From positions 124,001 through 188,000 of the forward strand of contig NZ_QMKQ01000002.1 of assembly GCF_003287975.1 (NCBI RefSeq): a stretch of 64,000 bases of DNA, written 5' to 3'. The notes beneath the pieces were generated by a model that was not told the origin of the DNA, did no database searches, and saw nothing but the letters and a program-made list of their open reading frames with translations. Source of the DNA: Arthrobacter sp. AQ5-05 (GTDB lineage Bacteria > Actinomycetota > Actinomycetes > Actinomycetales > Micrococcaceae). The stretch's first letter is position 1. Each line of letters opens with the position of its first letter. Made by a program: the position numbers and the translations under genes. Below are positions 1 through 8,345 of the stretch, piece after piece.

Positions 1-347
1 AGGGCGACGGGCCTGCCATCACCCTGAACGGCGTCGTCTACCCCAAGGGCCTGGGTGCGCACGCACCCAGCACCGTGCGCTACTTCACGGGCGGCAAGTG
101 CTCCTCCTTCACGGCGCAGGTCGGCATCGACGACGTCCAGAAGACCCTGGGCTCGGTCGGCTTCACCGTGCTGGCCGACGGCAAGTCCGTCGCTGCTTCC
201 CCGGTGATGCGGGCAACCAGTGCTACCCACGCGCTGAGTGCCGACATCACCGGCGCCGAGTACGTCGACCTGGTGGCAGACGTTGCCGGGGACGGCAACG
301 GCAACGACCACGCGGACTGGGCCGACGCCAAGTTCACCTGCAAGTAG
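1..347 (+). CDS. C-terminal NPCBM carbohydrate-binding module of a larger protein (5' truncated by window)
   Basis: The reading frame is open from base 3 and ends at a TAG at 345-347, so only about 114 C-terminal residues are visible. They match the NPCBM/NEW2 family (novel putative carbohydrate-binding module): YPKGLGAHAPS near the start, then an ADG turn, and GDGNGNDHADWADA before the closing Cys. In that family the module is usually attached to secreted glycosidases or other cell-surface enzymes and binds sugar chains. The catalytic part lies outside the window, so the overall enzyme cannot be named. The gene ends 20 bases before a strong hairpin, so it closes its transcription unit. Confidence 0.85.
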   Translation, partial: GDGPAITLNGVVYPKGLGAHAPSTVRYFTGGKCSSFTAQVGIDDVQKTLGSVGFTVLADGKSVAASPVMRATSATHALSADITGAEYVDLVADVAGDGNGNDHADWADAKFTCK

Positions 348-367
348 GCGTTCGCCACCGGTCGGTT

Positions 368-410
368 GGGGCCCTTGCCCCCGGGATTCGTTCCCGGGGG
401 CAAGGGCCCC
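368..410 (+). terminator. Strong hairpin terminator after the NPCBM gene
   Basis: Perfect 19-bp inverted repeat (368-386 with 392-410) around a 5-nt TTCGT loop, 20 bases after the stop codon. There is no long T-run after it, which is common for GC-rich actinobacterial terminators. Confidence 0.8.
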
Positions 411-459
411 TTCCCGTATCGCGGTCCGTCCCCGCACAACAACAACGCCCGCAAACAAC

Positions 460-505
460 GATGGCGTCGGGCCTGCCTTCCACGGAAGGTCGACCCGACG
501 CCATC
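460..505 (-). terminator. Hairpin terminator after the GNAT gene (minus strand)
   Basis: Inverted repeat GATGGCGTCGGG (460-471) with CCCGACGCCATC (494-505), containing a smaller CCTTCC/GGAAGG stem (476-489). It lies 17 bases beyond the stop of the minus-strand acetyltransferase at 523 and would close the glyS-GNAT unit. Confidence 0.6.
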
Positions 506-522
506 GGCGTTGCAGCCAAGAA

Positions 523-1440
523 CTACGCGGTCGCCACGATGTACGTGGTGGCGGTGACCGTGGCGTGCTTGGCCGCGACCAGCACGTCGATGAGCGAGGA
601 GAGCACGACCATCGAGCCGTCCACCTCCAGCTTCACCGGGTACTGGTGCGCCAGCATGGCCAGCATCCCGCGGATCGGCTCGGCCGATTCGTCCTGGCCC
701 AGTTCCGGGTTCCAGCCCAGCAGCACGTCGGCGGGCGCATCGGCGCGCGCCGGGGTGTAGCTGATGGCAAAGGACAGGATCTTCCCGCCGCGGGCCTTGG
801 GCTTGTCGCGGAACACGATCACTCCCTGGGCACCGGTGGCGTCATCGAGCAACATCTTCTGCGCGCTGCCCAGGGTCATGTTCGCCGGATCCCACTTGTG
901 GATCGAGTTGTAGAACTCGATGACCAGCTTTGTCAGCTCGACGCTGCCGGTTCCGATGTCCTCCAGGGTCAGCCCGTCGTCGTCGAAGAGCGGCAGCGCC
1001 AGGCCACCGGGCTCGACAACCACGTCGCGGGCCACCTGGATCTGTTTCATGCCCAGCGACGCGCAGAACCCCGCCGCCGTAGCAGCATCGGTTCCTGCTG
1101 TCACGGTGTAGCGGGCCTTCAGCTCGGTGCTTTGCCCGGCAGGGACCAACGCGCGAAGGCGCGCCACCAGCTCCGTGCCCACGCCGGTGCGGCGGTGCTC
1201 CCGTGCCACTTCCACATACAGCCACAGCCGCTGCGGATGCAGGGTCGAGGCGAACACCACCCCGGCGGCGACCGCGATGCCCTGGTCGGTGGCCACCAGC
1301 GCGCGGCTGAACGGCGCATTCGAGTCCTTGCGGAACATCGTGCGGTCCTGGTGGGCGTGCGGGGAGGCCGGGTCGCCGAAGATCTCCAGCAACGCCAGGT
1401 CGTCCCCGTCCGTCCAGGGCCGGTACTCGAGTGTCGACAT
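523..1440 (-). CDS. GNAT-family N-acetyltransferase (two-domain type)
   Basis: 305 aa. Residues 1-150 hold a GNAT fold with the acetyl-CoA-binding motif A (EHRRTGVGTEL, residues 81-91). The remaining ~150 residues look like a second, degenerate GNAT half ending in a TYIV strand, as in tandem GNAT proteins of actinobacteria. Such enzymes transfer an acetyl group from acetyl-CoA to an amine; the substrate cannot be read from sequence. The ATG at 1438-1440 is only 4 bases after the glyS stop, so it is almost certainly co-transcribed with, and translationally linked to, glycyl-tRNA synthetase. A role in detoxification of aminoacyl adducts is possible but unproven. Confidence 0.85.
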   Translation of the reverse strand: MSTLEYRPWTDGDDLALLEIFGDPASPHAHQDRTMFRKDSNAPFSRALVATDQGIAVAAGVVFASTLHPQRLWLYVEVAREHRRTGVGTELVARLRALVPAGQSTELKARYTVTAGTDAATAAGFCASLGMKQIQVARDVVVEPGGLALPLFDDDGLTLEDIGTGSVELTKLVIEFYNSIHKWDPANMTLGSAQKMLLDDATGAQGVIVFRDKPKARGGKILSFAISYTPARADAPADVLLGWNPELGQDESAEPIRGMLAMLAHQYPVKLEVDGSMVVLSSLIDVLVAAKHATVTATTYIVATA

Positions 1441-1444
1441 GTTC

Positions 1445-2830
1445 CTAGGCTCCGTTGAGGCGCTCGGACAGGTAGGTGCGCACCTTGTCCAGTGCCACGC
1501 GTTCCTGGGCCATGGTGTCGCGGTCGCGGATGGTCACGGCCTGGTCCTCGAGGGTGTCGAAGTCCACGGTGATGCAGAAAGGCGTGCCGATCTCATCCTG
1601 GCGGCGGTAGCGGCGGCCAATGGCGCCTGCGTCGTCGAAGTCGATGTTCCAGGACTTGCGCAGCTCGGCGGCAAGCGCCTTGGCCTTCGGGGACAGGTCC
1701 TCGTTGCGCGAAAGCGGAAGCACCGCGGCCTTGACCGGGGCCAGGCGCGGATCGAGCTTGAGCACGGTGCGCTTGTCCACCCCGCCCTTGGCGTTCGGGG
1801 CCTCGTCCTCGACGTAGGCGTCGACCAGGAACGCCATCATCGAACGGGTCAGGCCAAAGGACGGCTCGATCACGTACGGGGTGAAACGCTCTCCGGTGGC
1901 CTGGTTGAAGTAGGACAGCTCGGTGCCCGAGGCCTTGGAGTGGGAAGACAGGTCGTAGTCGGTGCGGTTGGCGACACCCATGAGCTCGCCCCACTCCGAA
2001 CCCTGGAAGCCGAAGCGGTACTCGAAGTCGATGGTGGCCTCGGAGTAGTGGGCACGCTCGCCGTCCGGGACGTCGAAGCGGCGCAGGTTTTCCTCGTTGA
2101 TGCCCAAATCCAGGAACCAGGCCCAGCAGTCCTCGACCCACTTGTCGAAGAACGCCGGGGCGTCCTCGGGTGCGGTGAAGAACTCGATTTCCATCTGCTC
2201 GAACTCGCGGGTGCGGAAGATGAAGTTGCCGGGGGTGATCTCGTTGCGGAAGGCCTTGCCGATCTGGCCGATGCCGAACGGCGGCTTCTTGCGGGACGCG
2301 GTGAGCACGTTGTTGAAGTTCACGAAGATGCCCTGGGCGGTTTCCGGACGCATGTAGGCCATGCCGGCGGCCGTGTCGACCGGGCCCAGGAAGGTCTTCA
2401 TCAGCCCGGAGAACATCTGCGGTTCGGTGAACTGGCCCTTGGTGCCGCAGTCCGGGCAGGGGATTTCGCTCATGCCGTCGACCGGCTTGCGCTTCTTCTT
2501 GGCCTCGAAGGCCTCCAGGAGGTGGTCCGCGCGGTGGCGCTTGTGGCAGGAGGTGCACTCGACCAGCGGGTCGGTGAACGTTGCAACATGGCCGGAAGCT
2601 TCCCAGACGGCCTTGGGCAGGATGATGGAGGAGTCAAGTCCCACCATGTCCTCGCGCCCGCGGACGAAGGTCTGCCACCATTCGCGCTTGATGTTTTCCT
2701 TGAGCTCGGTGCCCAGGGGTCCGTAGTCCCATGCCGAGCGGGAGCCACCGTAGATTTCACCGGCCTGGAAGACGAAGCCGCGCCGTTTGGCGAGGGAGAT
2801 GACTTGATCGAGCTTGGACTGAGGCGCCAT
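1445..2830 (-). CDS. glyS: Glycyl-tRNA synthetase, dimeric (eukaryote/actinobacterial) type
   Basis: 461 aa, the usual length for the alpha2 class II enzyme that charges tRNA-Gly with glycine in the cytoplasm. Visible signatures are WDYGPLG (residues 34-40), the two Cys pairs CTSC and CPDC of the small inserted zinc-like module, FEQMEIEFF in the class II motif 2 area, and [13 protein letters not shown] as motif 3. An anticodon-binding domain follows, ending SERLNGA. The ATG at 2828-2830 is preceded by a GGAG at good spacing. The gene is essential housekeeping. An open reading frame from the HEPN relic upstream runs through its promoter region and overlaps its first ~25 codons in another frame. 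Confidence 0.98.
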   Translation of the reverse strand: MAPQSKLDQVISLAKRRGFVFQAGEIYGGSRSAWDYGPLGTELKENIKREWWQTFVRGREDMVGLDSSIILPKAVWEASGHVATFTDPLVECTSCHKRHRADHLLEAFEAKKKRKPVDGMSEIPCPDCGTKGQFTEPQMFSGLMKTFLGPVDTAAGMAYMRPETAQGIFVNFNNVLTASRKKPPFGIGQIGKAFRNEITPGNFIFRTREFEQMEIEFFTAPEDAPAFFDKWVEDCWAWFLDLGINEENLRRFDVPDGERAHYSEATIDFEYRFGFQGSEWGELMGVANRTDYDLSSHSKASGTELSYFNQATGERFTPYVIEPSFGLTRSMMAFLVDAYVEDEAPNAKGGVDKRTVLKLDPRLAPVKAAVLPLSRNEDLSPKAKALAAELRKSWNIDFDDAGAIGRRYRRQDEIGTPFCITVDFDTLEDQAVTIRDRDTMAQERVALDKVRTYLSERLNGA

Positions 2831-3374
2831 AACAACTCCAATGGTTCACGAGGCCGCTGGTTGCGGTCCGTTGGGCGAAAACATACTCGCCAAGCCTAAC
2901 GTGTTTGCCCCGTGAAGTCCGAGTTTCCGCCCCGGTCCCGGCGCATGATGCCCGGCACCCTGCCGCCGCCTTGCGAAGGCGGACCCAGGTCTGCCGGATT
3001 GCCGCATCGAGCAGGAGGTTCATTCTTCGCCGGGCCCGCTGGAGGTTGTCGCAGGAGTCGGTGTCATGCCCGTAGCCGGCTCTGGTTTTCCTACTCAGCA
3101 GTCTCCCCAGATGTGGTGCGGCTTCGCCATCGACCGCGGCCAGCAACTTCACGGCGTTGCGCTGGTCCTCCCGCTTTGCATGCGTTCCCAGTGGGAAGGC
3201 GCAGATGGCGTCGCAGGCCGCGATGCCCGCATGGACGCACGGCGTGAGAACAGCGTCCGGTGCGTCCCGGGCCTCATCGGCCAGTTCCAGTGCATCCGTT
3301 ACCACTTTGCGAAATTGGACCGCTTTCGCCACGCGTCCTCGACGAACCCCCGCCTCGGCGGGAACGGTTTTCAC
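2757..3374 (-). CDS. HEPN-domain protein (toxin half of a decayed MNT/HEPN pair), C-terminus abnormal
   Basis: A GTG start at 3372-3374 overlaps the expected stop of the upstream nucleotidyltransferase relic by 4 bases (GTGA). The first ~130 residues follow the short actinobacterial HEPN family: a [11 protein letters not shown] helix, then [11 protein letters not shown], then a final [11 protein letters not shown] helix. HEPN proteins act as RNases or toxins opposed by a nucleotidyltransferase that modifies them. Family members stop soon after that last helix. Here the frame reads on for ~70 more residues of basic, low-quality sequence into glyS, so the natural stop is probably lost or shifted. 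The HEPN core itself shows no internal break. Confidence 0.6.
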   Translation of the reverse strand: MKTVPAEAGVRRGRVAKAVQFRKVVTDALELADEARDAPDAVLTPCVHAGIAACDAICAFPLGTHAKREDQRNAVKLLAAVDGEAAPHLGRLLSRKTRAGYGHDTDSCDNLQRARRRMNLLLDAAIRQTWVRLRKAAAGCRASCAGTGAETRTSRGKHVRLGEYVFAQRTATSGLVNHWSCYGASVQARSSHLPRQTARLRLPGR

Positions 3375-3992
3375 GAGGCCAGCTTCGAGCGACCCGGCCT
3401 GTGCTCAGGCGATGCCCGCTCACCTGCAATGTGGATGCCGTCACGCACGATGGAATCGAAAACGGGGTCAGGTGTGATTTCCGAATCCCGTCACACCAGC
3501 AGCCGGGTATCGTTTCCGGTTCATTTCGATACGGCAGCGGAGAAGTCGTTCAAATCTGCGTTTGCCGGAACATCTCCGACGTCGTCGGGAAGGACCACAA
3601 GCACGTCAATGTCGCTGTCGAGTGTCATCTCGCCGCGCGCAGCGGACCCGAACATCGTCACGGCCAATGGTTGGACATCCCAAGGCCGGATCAGTTGTTG
3701 CATGCCCAATAAAAGTCGCCGCTTCGTCTGAGCCATTTCCATGAGTAGGCCCTGCACTCAAATGATCCCGGTTCAACACGTACACGAATGCGTTGCCGTG
3801 ACGCTCTTCCAGAACGATTCCCTGCTGCACAAGCCTGGCAATCCCCTGGCGCAATCCGTTCAAGCATCCGGCATCCGGCATGAGCCCTCGGATCCTGGGC
3901 ACAGTAAGTGGTGCTTCTGCTCTCGCCAAGACAAGCAGGATCCCGGCTTCGAGTGTTGGAGTGATGACAGGCAACGGGTTCTGAAGGCGCAT
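3371..3992 (-). pseudogene. Winged-helix/MNT nucleotidyltransferase (antitoxin half), disrupted by a frameshift and two in-frame TGA codons
   Basis: ATG at 3990-3992. The first frame gives an intact N-terminal winged helix (MRLQNPLPVITPTLEAG to VYVLNRDHLSA). At about 3753-3760 the homology shifts frame and continues with the MNT signature FGSAARGEMTLDSDIDVLV (GSxxRG...DxD). The frame hits TGA at 3521-3523. Reading through it, the homologous text resumes (TGNDTRLLV, then a second TGA, then SIVRDGIHIAGE) and stops at 3371 overlapping the HEPN start. At the first TGA a Trp codon (TGG to TGA) is expected in this family. Total length 622 nt fits a ~206-residue ancestor plus a 1-nt frameshift. Three independent lesions argue for real decay rather than one sequencing error. 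Confidence 0.8.
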
Positions 3993-4029
3993 GCGGCTGG
4001 TCCTGTCGCCGAATGAACGGCTGCAAGCC

Positions 4030-4053
4030 CCAGGTGCAGAATATTGCACCTGG
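4030..4053. promoter_or_regulatory. Perfect inverted repeat, probable operator of the MNT/HEPN unit
   Basis: CCAGGTGCA (4030-4038) and TGCACCTGG (4045-4053) form perfect 9-bp arms around GAATAT, 38-61 bases upstream of the MNT start codon. This is the expected place for autoregulation by the MNT winged helix. Two TATTCT hexamers on the minus strand nearby could serve as -10 elements. Confidence 0.5.
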
Positions 4054-4450
4054 ATTCAGAATACTGCGTCTTACTTGCCCATACCGATATTGCCCCTGAA
4101 TTCAATCCGGTCAGGAGAGGAGTCCCCGGCCCGCAGCCACACCGGCGCGGACGCCCCCAACGACTCGACCCCGCCACGGGGATTCGGTTTCGGCTCCGCG
4201 TCAACGATTGACATCGATGCAATCGTTTCCCCGCCGCCCCGCTTTCGCTTGAAGCTTGGCTGAAAGTCTTTCGAGCCATGCCCGTCCCTGCACCCGGATC
4301 CCACCGAGCGGCTCCCGATCAGTGCGGGGGCGCCCCCGGGAAGCCTCCGGGGCGAAACCGCCGGACCACCTTGGTATTGAATTCCCCCATCACACAATTT
4401 TGGCGGTCCGCGGCTGAGAACGTCGGCCACGGCCCGCCAAAAGGACCAAG
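4054..4450. other. Gene-free stretch between the MNT/HEPN relic and secreted peptide 1
   Basis: About 400 bases with no reading frame that resembles a protein family on either strand and no clear hairpin terminator. It probably holds the 3' flank of the secreted peptide gene that ends at 4451. Confidence 0.5.
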
Positions 4451-4753
4451 TCATTTCCGGGACAACAGGGTCTTTCCCCCGTGGCCAGGAAGGACCGGGA
4501 AATGGGCCGGGCCCTGTTCAGGCTTTCGCAGCCACGGCGGGGTACCTGCCCCATCCCCGGCGGGACAGACACAACGAACCACTTGCCCCTCGACCCCCGG
4601 CAACACGCAAAAGTAACTGGTTGTCTCTTGGATCGTCATCACGGTCGCTCCCGGGTCTTCCGTTGCCATCGCGGAGAGCGGACCCAGACCCGCCAAGAAC
4701 AGTGTGCCTGCGGCCAATCCGGTGAGACCCGACGCCTTGTGTGGAAAAAACAT
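4451..4753 (-). CDS. Small secreted Cys-containing peptide 1, divergent from LAL regulator 1
   Basis: 100 aa. The ATG at 4751-4753 is chosen because GGAAGGTGG lies just upstream at good spacing. Residues 1-30 are a signal peptide: K6, a hydrophobic stretch from 9 to 27, and an A-M-A cleavage site. The mature part starts TEDPG and contains TTSYFCVLPGVEGQVVRC then a W-L-R-K-P-E segment, followed by ~20 extra residues. I do not recognise a family. It is homologous to the peptide at 7945-8199: both have DPG directly after the cleavage site, a Cys-x-Leu...Gly-x-Gln-x-Val-Arg-Cys core, and a Trp-containing end. Its promoter region faces a LuxR-type regulator that probably controls it. Confidence 0.7.
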   Translation of the reverse strand: MFFPHKASGLTGLAAGTLFLAGLGPLSAMATEDPGATVMTIQETTSYFCVLPGVEGQVVRCVCPAGDGAGTPPWLRKPEQGPAHFPVLPGHGGKTLLSRK

Positions 4754-4780
4754 GATGCCACCTTCCATATTTCCTGAATT

Positions 4781-4799
4781 CGATACTTCAACACTGCTC
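4781..4799 (-). promoter_or_regulatory. Conserved promoter-proximal element upstream of secreted peptide 1
   Basis: The plus-strand text CGATACTTCAACACTGCTC at 4781-4799 matches 8228-8246 at 15 of 19 positions. It sits 28 bases from the peptide start codon, against 29 in the second module. On the minus strand it reads GAGCA, 3 nt, TTGAAGTATCG. The TATCGA could be a -10 box with a regulator site overlapping it. Confidence 0.5.
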
Positions 4800-4907
4800 T
4801 CGGACACCGTGTTCCTGCATCGGGAATGAGCACCCAGAAGACGACGCAAATACCTGAGATACCGGGCACTCTCGCCTATGGAGGTGCAAGCTGCGAGACT
4901 GGATCGC

Positions 4908-7838
4908 ATGGCCCCCGATCGTGAATGGACCAGCCCGGAACTCGTCGGACGGGCTACTGAACTGGGTGAAATAGATGCCGTCCTGCGCGGTGCCCATGCC
5001 GGAACGGCCGTCACATTGGTGGTCTCGGGAGACCCCGGTGTCGGAAAAACGACACTGATCAATCGGGCCTGCTCGAATGCGGATTCCGCGGCTTCGATTC
5101 TTTTCGGCGGGTGCCTGCCATTGGCCTCGATCAGCGTCCCTTTCCTTCCCTTGCGCACCGTCATCCGGGGTTCTCCCCCGGTGGGGGGAATCCCCCACCC
5201 CGTGTTCGGAACCAGCGGCCAGACGCCAGATGAGTCCATCGTGGCCCTTGACGACTGGCTGACGGAGATCAGCCGGGCCCGACCCGTGGTGCTGGTGGTT
5301 GATGACCTGCACTGGGCCGATCCAAGTACCCTCGATGCACTGATGTACCTGATAGCGGGGCCTGGTGACAGGCGCCTGTCTATCCTCGCCACCCTGCGCA
5401 ACGTGGAAGTCGGCGAAGGACATCCGCTGCAGCGCTGGCTGGCGGACATCCGACGCATGCCCCGCGTTTCCTGGCTGGAGCTGGGGCCACTGGACTATCG
5501 GGCGACGGGAGCCCAGCTGGCCCAGGTGTTGGGTTCCGCACCGCACCAGTCATTGATTCGGGAGGTCTTTTCCCACACCGCAGGGAACCCCTACCTGAAC
5601 CGGCTCATGGTTGGCGGGCTGCGCGCCGACACCCGCCATTTGCCGGCGCAGCTGCCTGTGGACCTGCGGACAGCGGTCCTGCGGTCCTGGCACAGCCTGA
5701 CTCCGGAGGCGCGCGAACTCACCGAGCTGATGGCCGTTGGCGGTCGCCCCCAGCGGGCGGAGGACCTGGACGAATTTATGCAGCAATCCGGGCCCCGGTG
5801 TAACGTTTTGGCCTTCTTGCGTGAGGCGGCGGACGCAGGAATTGCGGAATGCGACGCCGGCGGCGCACTGTGGTGGTTCCACCATCCGCTCATCGCCGAA
5901 GCCCTGGAACAGGGGCTTGATGAGGGGAGACGGCGACGTTGGCACGCGGTTTTCGCCGCGCACGAGGAAAGACGGCTAGGCGAAGGGGTCACCGCTCGTT
6001 TCGGGTCGCTGGCGGCACTGGCCCACCACCATGATGCCGCCGGAAACTTCGCCGAGGCCTATCGGTGGACGTTGCGTGCCGCCACCGCGACCAACGAGGC
6101 CAGCGGAACCGTTGGAAAGTTGCCGCTGCTCCGCCGCGCGCTGGAGTTGCAGGACATTCTTGGCCATGAGAAGGAAGAACGTGAATGGCTGCTCAACAGG
6201 ATGCGCGCCGCGGCAGCAGACACCGGTGCCATGGAGGATGAATTGGAGGCGGTGGAGGCCTTGATTTCGGAGATCACCGCCGTTGATCGACCGCTTGAGG
6301 CCTCCGAACTGATGGTGAGGCAGGCCCAGCTGAGGTTTACCACCGGACAGGAGTTTCTCTCGATCAGCCGGATGAGCCGCGCAGTGCAGCTTGCCAGTGC
6401 GAATAAACAGAGTTGGCAATACGCCTTGGCGCTTGCCGAACTCGCTGTTGCAGAATTATGGAGGGAGGAACCCGACGGGCAAGTCCACGCATCGGAGGCC
6501 TTGCGCGCTGCCCGGCGTGCGGGCAACCCCCGCGCGTTGTCCTATGCCTATGTTGCCAATGCCATGGCCTCTTTGAATAGTGGAAATTTGACCCGAGGTC
6601 GCGAAGCGGCGGCGCTGGGGGTCGAAGCCGCGACACGGACGCGAGATTTCATGGCGATGTTTTCTGCCATCGTGTGGCAGGCAAACGTCACGGAATCATT
6701 TGCCAGCCAGACCTATGCCGATTTCATGCGCGCCGGCAGGGGCATCATGGCAAACAAGGGATCACCGCATGTTTACCTCGCCACGCTGGCCGGTTTTGAG
6801 GCAGGCGCCTACTTGGCCATCGGTCGTTGGACGGATTGCGCCTTGGCACTTCGCGTGGCCCTTGGTTCGGACCCCGGCGCCATGGGTGATGTCTTGGCTC
6901 GATTGACGGCCGCCCAGCTGGCGGTCCGGCAGGGCAAACAAAGCGAGGCCGAAGCGCACCTTGCCCGAGCCGAGGAATTGTCCGCACAAGCGTCCAAGTT
7001 CATGAATCATAAATTCGACGACATCCGTGCCGAGGTCTATCTGGCTGCCGGAAACCCCGAGGCTGCATACACGACCATCATGCGCTACGCCAAAGCCGAA
7101 CTCCCGGCCGAGTACATGACCGAAGCAAGCGTTCCACTGGCTGCCCGTGCGCTGGCGGATCGCATCGAACGTGCACGCGATGAGGGAAGCCCCACCGCAG
7201 ATCTGCTCGCGTTCGTCGACGATCTCCTGCAACTTTTTCCCCGCGTGCTTCAGGAAGAATTCGACACCGAGCTGTTCAAAACGCAGATGCAAGCCCTCAA
7301 TGGGCTTTTTCGGGCCGAGGTCGGCCGTGCCCGCTCCTCCTCCGAGAACGGTCGGCAATGGGTGGCGGCGGCGGATGCATGCCGGGATGCAACCCTCCGC
7401 TGGGAGGAAGCCTATTGCTGCTGGCGGGCCGTGCAAGCGATGCTGTTGCACGCCAACAGCCAACGCGGGCCGGCCACCGAGATTCTTCGCCGCGGCCTCG
7501 AACTTGCCGAGCAACTCCAGGCCCGTCCGATCCAGGCATCGCTGATGCAAATTGCCGCCCAGGCCAGAATCGCCATACTTCGCCCGGCCCCAGGGGCCTC
7601 TGCCGGTGGCATGGTCGAATTGCCCGGTCTCACCCCGCGCGAACGGGAGCTCCTTGGCTTTGTCGTCTCCGGTCTGACTTACGCGGAGATCGCCCGGACC
7701 TTGGTCATCAGTGAGAAGACCGTCAGCACGCACGTCTCAAACATGTTGCGCAAAACGGGCACCGCGAACCGCCTGGATCTATCCCAACTGGCCACCCGAC
7801 AGCGCAATGACCCGACAACGAGGACCGGCCGACCCTAG
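4908..7838 (+). CDS. LAL-type LuxR-family transcriptional regulator 1 (AAA ATPase + helix-turn-helix)
   Basis: 976 aa from the ATG at 4908. This start aligns residue for residue with the paralogue at 8346, although an in-frame ATG at 4878 also exists. An AAA/STAND ATPase is at the N-terminus, with Walker A GDPGVGKTT at 41-49 and Walker B VVLVVDDLHWAD near 125-136. A long helical, TPR-like middle follows. A C-terminal GerE/LuxR helix-turn-helix (LTPRERELL to TANRLDLSQL, about 907-962) binds DNA. LAL regulators are large ATP- and ligand-sensing activators in the cytoplasm. The gene is divergent from secreted peptide 1, which is its likely target. Compared with its paralogue it uses more A/T-ending codons. 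Confidence 0.92.
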   Translation: MAPDREWTSPELVGRATELGEIDAVLRGAHAGTAVTLVVSGDPGVGKTTLINRACSNADSAASILFGGCLPLASISVPFLPLRTVIRGSPPVGGIPHPVFGTSGQTPDESIVALDDWLTEISRARPVVLVVDDLHWADPSTLDALMYLIAGPGDRRLSILATLRNVEVGEGHPLQRWLADIRRMPRVSWLELGPLDYRATGAQLAQVLGSAPHQSLIREVFSHTAGNPYLNRLMVGGLRADTRHLPAQLPVDLRTAVLRSWHSLTPEARELTELMAVGGRPQRAEDLDEFMQQSGPRCNVLAFLREAADAGIAECDAGGALWWFHHPLIAEALEQGLDEGRRRRWHAVFAAHEERRLGEGVTARFGSLAALAHHHDAAGNFAEAYRWTLRAATATNEASGTVGKLPLLRRALELQDILGHEKEEREWLLNRMRAAAADTGAMEDELEAVEALISEITAVDRPLEASELMVRQAQLRFTTGQEFLSISRMSRAVQLASANKQSWQYALALAELAVAELWREEPDGQVHASEALRAARRAGNPRALSYAYVANAMASLNSGNLTRGREAAALGVEAATRTRDFMAMFSAIVWQANVTESFASQTYADFMRAGRGIMANKGSPHVYLATLAGFEAGAYLAIGRWTDCALALRVALGSDPGAMGDVLARLTAAQLAVRQGKQSEAEAHLARAEELSAQASKFMNHKFDDIRAEVYLAAGNPEAAYTTIMRYAKAELPAEYMTEASVPLAARALADRIERARDEGSPTADLLAFVDDLLQLFPRVLQEEFDTELFKTQMQALNGLFRAEVGRARSSSENGRQWVAAADACRDATLRWEEAYCCWRAVQAMLLHANSQRGPATEILRRGLELAEQLQARPIQASLMQIAAQARIAILRPAPGASAGGMVELPGLTPRERELLGFVVSGLTYAEIARTLVISEKTVSTHVSNMLRKTGTANRLDLSQLATRQRNDPTTRTGRP

Positions 7839-7894
7839 CCTGGCCACGGGCGGCATTATCCCGGCGGCCATCCGCGGGTCTTGGAGCCGGCAGG

Positions 7895-7930
7895 GGTTTG
7901 CCGGCCGGGCCGAAGCCCGACCGGCAAACC
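7895..7930. terminator. Bidirectional terminator between LAL 1 and secreted peptide 2
   Basis: Arms 7895-7910 and 7915-7930 pair over 15 of 16 positions (outer GGTTTGCCGG/CCGGCAAACC, inner CGGGC/GCCCG) around a CGAA loop. It lies 56 bases after the regulator stop and 14 bases beyond the minus-strand peptide stop, so it can end both transcripts. Confidence 0.8.
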
Positions 7931-7944
7931 GGTGTCGTAGATGC

Positions 7945-8199
7945 CTAGCGTTCAGGGACCCAGGTCGGGGCCTCGACGCCGGCCCCGGTCAGGCTGTCGC
8001 AGCGGACCAGTTGCGTTCCAATCCTTGTCAGCGAACACGTCGAGGTATCCGTGGTGACAGTGCTGACCGTGGTTTGCTCATCGACGATTGGTCCTCCGGG
8101 ATCCAGCCGGGCAAATGCCGGGGAGGAAGCGGCGAGGGCCACTGCCAGCGAGGCAAAGACCAGGCCGGCGAACCGTGTTGTCTTGCGTGCGGAATTCAT
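7945..8199 (-). CDS. Small secreted Cys-containing peptide 2, divergent from LAL regulator 2
   Basis: 84 aa, ATG at 8197-8199 with AAAGG about 10 bases upstream. Residues 1-30 form a signal peptide (basic RK at 5-6, a hydrophobic stretch, A-F-A cleavage). The predicted mature part is only 54 residues, beginning RLDPGGPIV. It carries DTSTCSLTRIGTQLVRC and ends APTWVPER. Two Cys in the mature part (residues 55 and 67) could form a disulfide outside the cell. It shares the DPG start, the C-x-L...G-x-Q-x-V-R-C core and a Trp near the end with peptide 1. No known family is recognised. Function (signal, bacteriocin-like, matrix) is open. Confidence 0.75.
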   Translation of the reverse strand: MNSARKTTRFAGLVFASLAVALAASSPAFARLDPGGPIVDEQTTVSTVTTDTSTCSLTRIGTQLVRCDSLTGAGVEAPTWVPER

Positions 8200-8227
8200 G
8201 GAGCTTGCCTTTCGTGTGCAGTGATTC

Positions 8228-8246
8228 CGATACCTCAATCGTGCTC
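8228..8246 (-). promoter_or_regulatory. Conserved promoter-proximal element upstream of secreted peptide 2
   Basis: CGATACCTCAATCGTGCTC (plus strand) is the counterpart of 4781-4799: 15 of 19 bases are identical and it is 29 bases from the start codon. Coding sequence between the modules has diverged considerably, so this non-coding match suggests functional constraint. Confidence 0.5.
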
Positions 8247-8345
8247 GTTGGCCGCTTCGGGGGCATCGGGAACGGCCCCTCAAAAAACCGGCCAAACCCC
8301 TGAGATTACGGCTCCCGCGGGGCCCGATGGTGACAAACTGGATTT

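Noticed and set aside
1127-2899. 590-codon plus-strand frame across glyS
   Set aside because: Antisense shadow of a certain glycyl-tRNA synthetase gene, with Gly/Val/Arg-rich text typical of such shadows.
4878-4907. ATG at 4878 as the start of LAL regulator 1
   Set aside because: The ATG at 4908 aligns exactly with the start of the paralogue (both 11 residues before the shared ELVGRATEL); the extra ten codons have no counterpart.
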